A DNA stretch of 6,180 bases from Anaerolineales bacterium (GTDB taxonomy: Bacteria; Chloroflexota; Anaerolineae; Epilineales; JAANWY01), in the NCBI GenBank assembly GCA_018263655.1, contig JAANWY010000004.1, positions 1 through 6,180 of the forward strand. Reading direction: 5' to 3'. Below the pieces are notes generated by a model, which was not told the DNA's origin, ran no database searches, and saw only the letters and a list, made by a program, of their open reading frames with translations. Positions within the stretch are counted from its first letter, which is position 1. Every line of letters begins with the position of its first letter. Made by a program: the position numbers and the translations under genes. Shown here one piece after another: positions 5,610-6,180 of this stretch.

Positions 5610-5753
5610 GTAACCGTTCAGGTGGTGGGGACCCTTGCGAAGGTTTGCCACTCGCATTCGGGTCGAGGTGCCCCTCGCCAGTCGAAAATCGGTCTCTTGC
5701 CTGGGCGCTGCCACGGCTGCTCCTAACCTTCGCAAGGGTAGCTGAACGCTTAC
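5610..5753. mobile_element. MITE-like element, copy B
   Basis: Terminal inverted repeats GTAACCGTTCAG (5610-5621) and CTGAACGCTTAC (5742-5753) match at 11 of 12 positions. The inner arms ACCCTTGCGAAGGTT (5631-5645) and AACCTTCGCAAGGGT (5725-5739) are exact. TA lies at both outer ends, compatible with TA-target insertion of the IS630/mariner kind. It is the fuller of the two copies and encodes nothing. Confidence 0.75.
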
Positions 5754-5766
5754 CTTTTCAATTCTA

Positions 5767-5956
5767 GGCATCGTTTCAAAACGCCGAAATGGCGGCTTTA
5801 CACTTTCGGAGCGGAGTCTGCGCTGAAGTGAACATAACCTGCCATTTTGCCGTTCTGGAGGTCACTTTTCGGCCCTTTTGTGCTCTTTTTCGGGCAGAAT
5901 CGCCGAAAAAGTGTAAAGCGATCTCCGGCCATCCCGGAGCCATATGAAACGATGCC
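5767..5956. mobile_element. 190-base nested inverted-repeat element
   Basis: The outer ends GGCATCGTTTCA (5767-5778) and TGAAACGATGCC (5945-5956) are exact inverted repeats. A second exact pair lies inside: GCTTTACACTTT (5795-5806) and AAAGTGTAAAGC (5908-5919). The interior is non-coding, with further C/G-rich short matches. The nested design suggests a MITE-like element or a long structured RNA. No transposase and no clear target duplication are visible. Confidence 0.55.
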
Positions 5957-5967
5957 AAGTTTTGGTT

Positions 5968-6031
5968 CGTAGTGACGACTAAAGTCGTCATTTCGTCATT
6001 TCCCCCCTGAACGACTGAAGTCGTTACTACG
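5968..6031. repeat. Inverted repeat with two internal hairpins
   Basis: CGTAGTGACGACT (5968-5980) and AGTCGTTACTACG (6019-6031) are inverted at 12 of 13 positions. Each arm also closes on itself: GACGAC-TAAA-GTCGTC (5974-5989) and an AACGAC/GTCGTT hairpin near 6010-6025. The arrangement allows either one long stem or two short ones. Confidence 0.65.
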
Positions 6032-6054
6032 ATGGATTGTAAGCGTTCAGGGGG
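6003..6054. repeat. Inverted repeat overlapping its neighbour and carrying a solo MITE end
   Basis: CCCCCTGAACG (6003-6013) and CGTTCAGGGGG (6044-6054) are exact inverted 11-mers. The right arm lies within GTAAGCGTTCAG (6039-6050), the same 12-mer found as a terminus of copies A and B, so this may be a shorter relative or a solo end. Its left arm falls inside the 5968-6031 repeat. Confidence 0.5.
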
Positions 6055-6069
6055 CAACCCATGGAGCAT

Positions 6070-6141
6070 CCCTTCGACAGGCCCTTCGACAGGCCCTTCG
6101 ACAGGCTCAGGACGCCGCTCAGGACGCCGCTCAGGACGCCG
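6070..6141. repeat. Two adjoining 12-base tandem arrays, three copies each
   Basis: CCCTTCGACAGG occurs three times at 6070-6105, followed without a gap by CTCAGGACGCCG three times at 6106-6141. All copies are exact. The junction unit, CTTCGACAGGCTCAGG, matches from memory a palindrome-forming short repeat that is common in many bacterial genomes, so each half appears to have been amplified separately. Confidence 0.9.
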
Positions 6142-6180
6142 CCTGAGTAGACCGAGGCAAAGCCGAGGTTGTATCGAAGC
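6130..6180. repeat. Right arm of a REP-like palindromic unit, cut by the window edge
   Basis: CTCAGG (6130-6135) pairs with CCTGAG (6142-6147) around a six-base loop. The sequence ending TATCGAAG near 6172-6179 is the approximate inverse of CTTCGACA in the tandem array. Together these suggest a REP-type inverted pair whose left arm has been expanded into the arrays. Confidence 0.4.

Larger units (their letters stand above)
5483..6180. other. Gene-free, repeat-dense region
   Basis: About 700 bases with no supported gene. A 97-codon minus-strand frame (6069-5776) crosses several palindromes and has no properly spaced ribosome site, so I do not call it. The region holds the antitoxin promoter, MITE-like copy B, a 190-base inverted-repeat element, two interlocked smaller inverted repeats and a paired tandem array at the right end. 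It reads as a landing zone for short non-coding elements. Confidence 0.7.

Noticed and set aside
5776..6069. A 97-codon minus-strand open frame across the right-hand repeats
   Set aside because: It spans the 190-base inverted-repeat element and two further palindromes. Its ATG has a GAAGGG directly abutting and not at normal spacing, and the protein shows no recognisable fold.
5610..6141. A CRISPR array
   Set aside because: The repeats are inverted pairs or gapless 12-base tandem units. There are no regularly spaced direct repeats with unique spacers and no cas genes.

Overview
The window looks like a repeat-rich accessory stretch of a GC-rich bacterial chromosome. Every protein gene I can support lies on the minus strand, so transcription runs from high to low coordinates. 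A Chloroflexota-type host (Caldilinea/Anaerolineae-like) is my best guess. It rests on the mix of a non-pyrrolysine MttB homologue, a soluble molybdopterin oxidoreductase, DUF2281/PIN toxin-antitoxin debris and many short palindromic elements. This is an inference and not a proven assignment.

Layout in the direction of transcription. Positions 6180-5483 hold no credible gene. They contain a stack of palindromic and tandem repeats, one copy (B) of a MITE-like element, and a good promoter. Next comes a small DUF2281-type antitoxin gene (5482-5255) with an excellent ribosome binding site. It overlaps by GTGA the first codons of what looks like a MazF/PemK-type toxin, but that toxin is cut after about 11 codons by a second copy (A) of the same MITE-like element. 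On the other side of copy A sits the N-terminal piece of a GNAT acetyltransferase (5094-4939). Its stop overlaps the start of the next gene (TAATG).

The metabolic core is two intact genes 60 bases apart: a 478-residue MttB-superfamily methyltransferase (4939-3503) and a 734-residue molybdopterin/4Fe-4S oxidoreductase (3442-1238). Together they suggest corrinoid-dependent demethylation of a methylated amine or betaine-like compound, coupled to a redox step. The substrate is unknown, and neither a corrinoid protein nor a second oxidoreductase subunit is in the window.

Two bases past the oxidoreductase stop lies another inverted-repeat element (1235-1080). Directly beyond it is the C-terminal part of a PIN-domain (VapC-like) toxin whose N-terminal half is missing. 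Its stop codon sits inside a perfect 27-base palindrome. The left end has a 161-residue hypothetical protein ending in ten arginines. Its last codons and stop form the Shine-Dalgarno of the next gene, of which only the first 24 codons are in the window.

The main theme is that two MITE-like elements of similar design sit exactly at joints between unrelated gene fragments, both involving broken toxin-antitoxin genes. The catabolic gene pair between them is intact.
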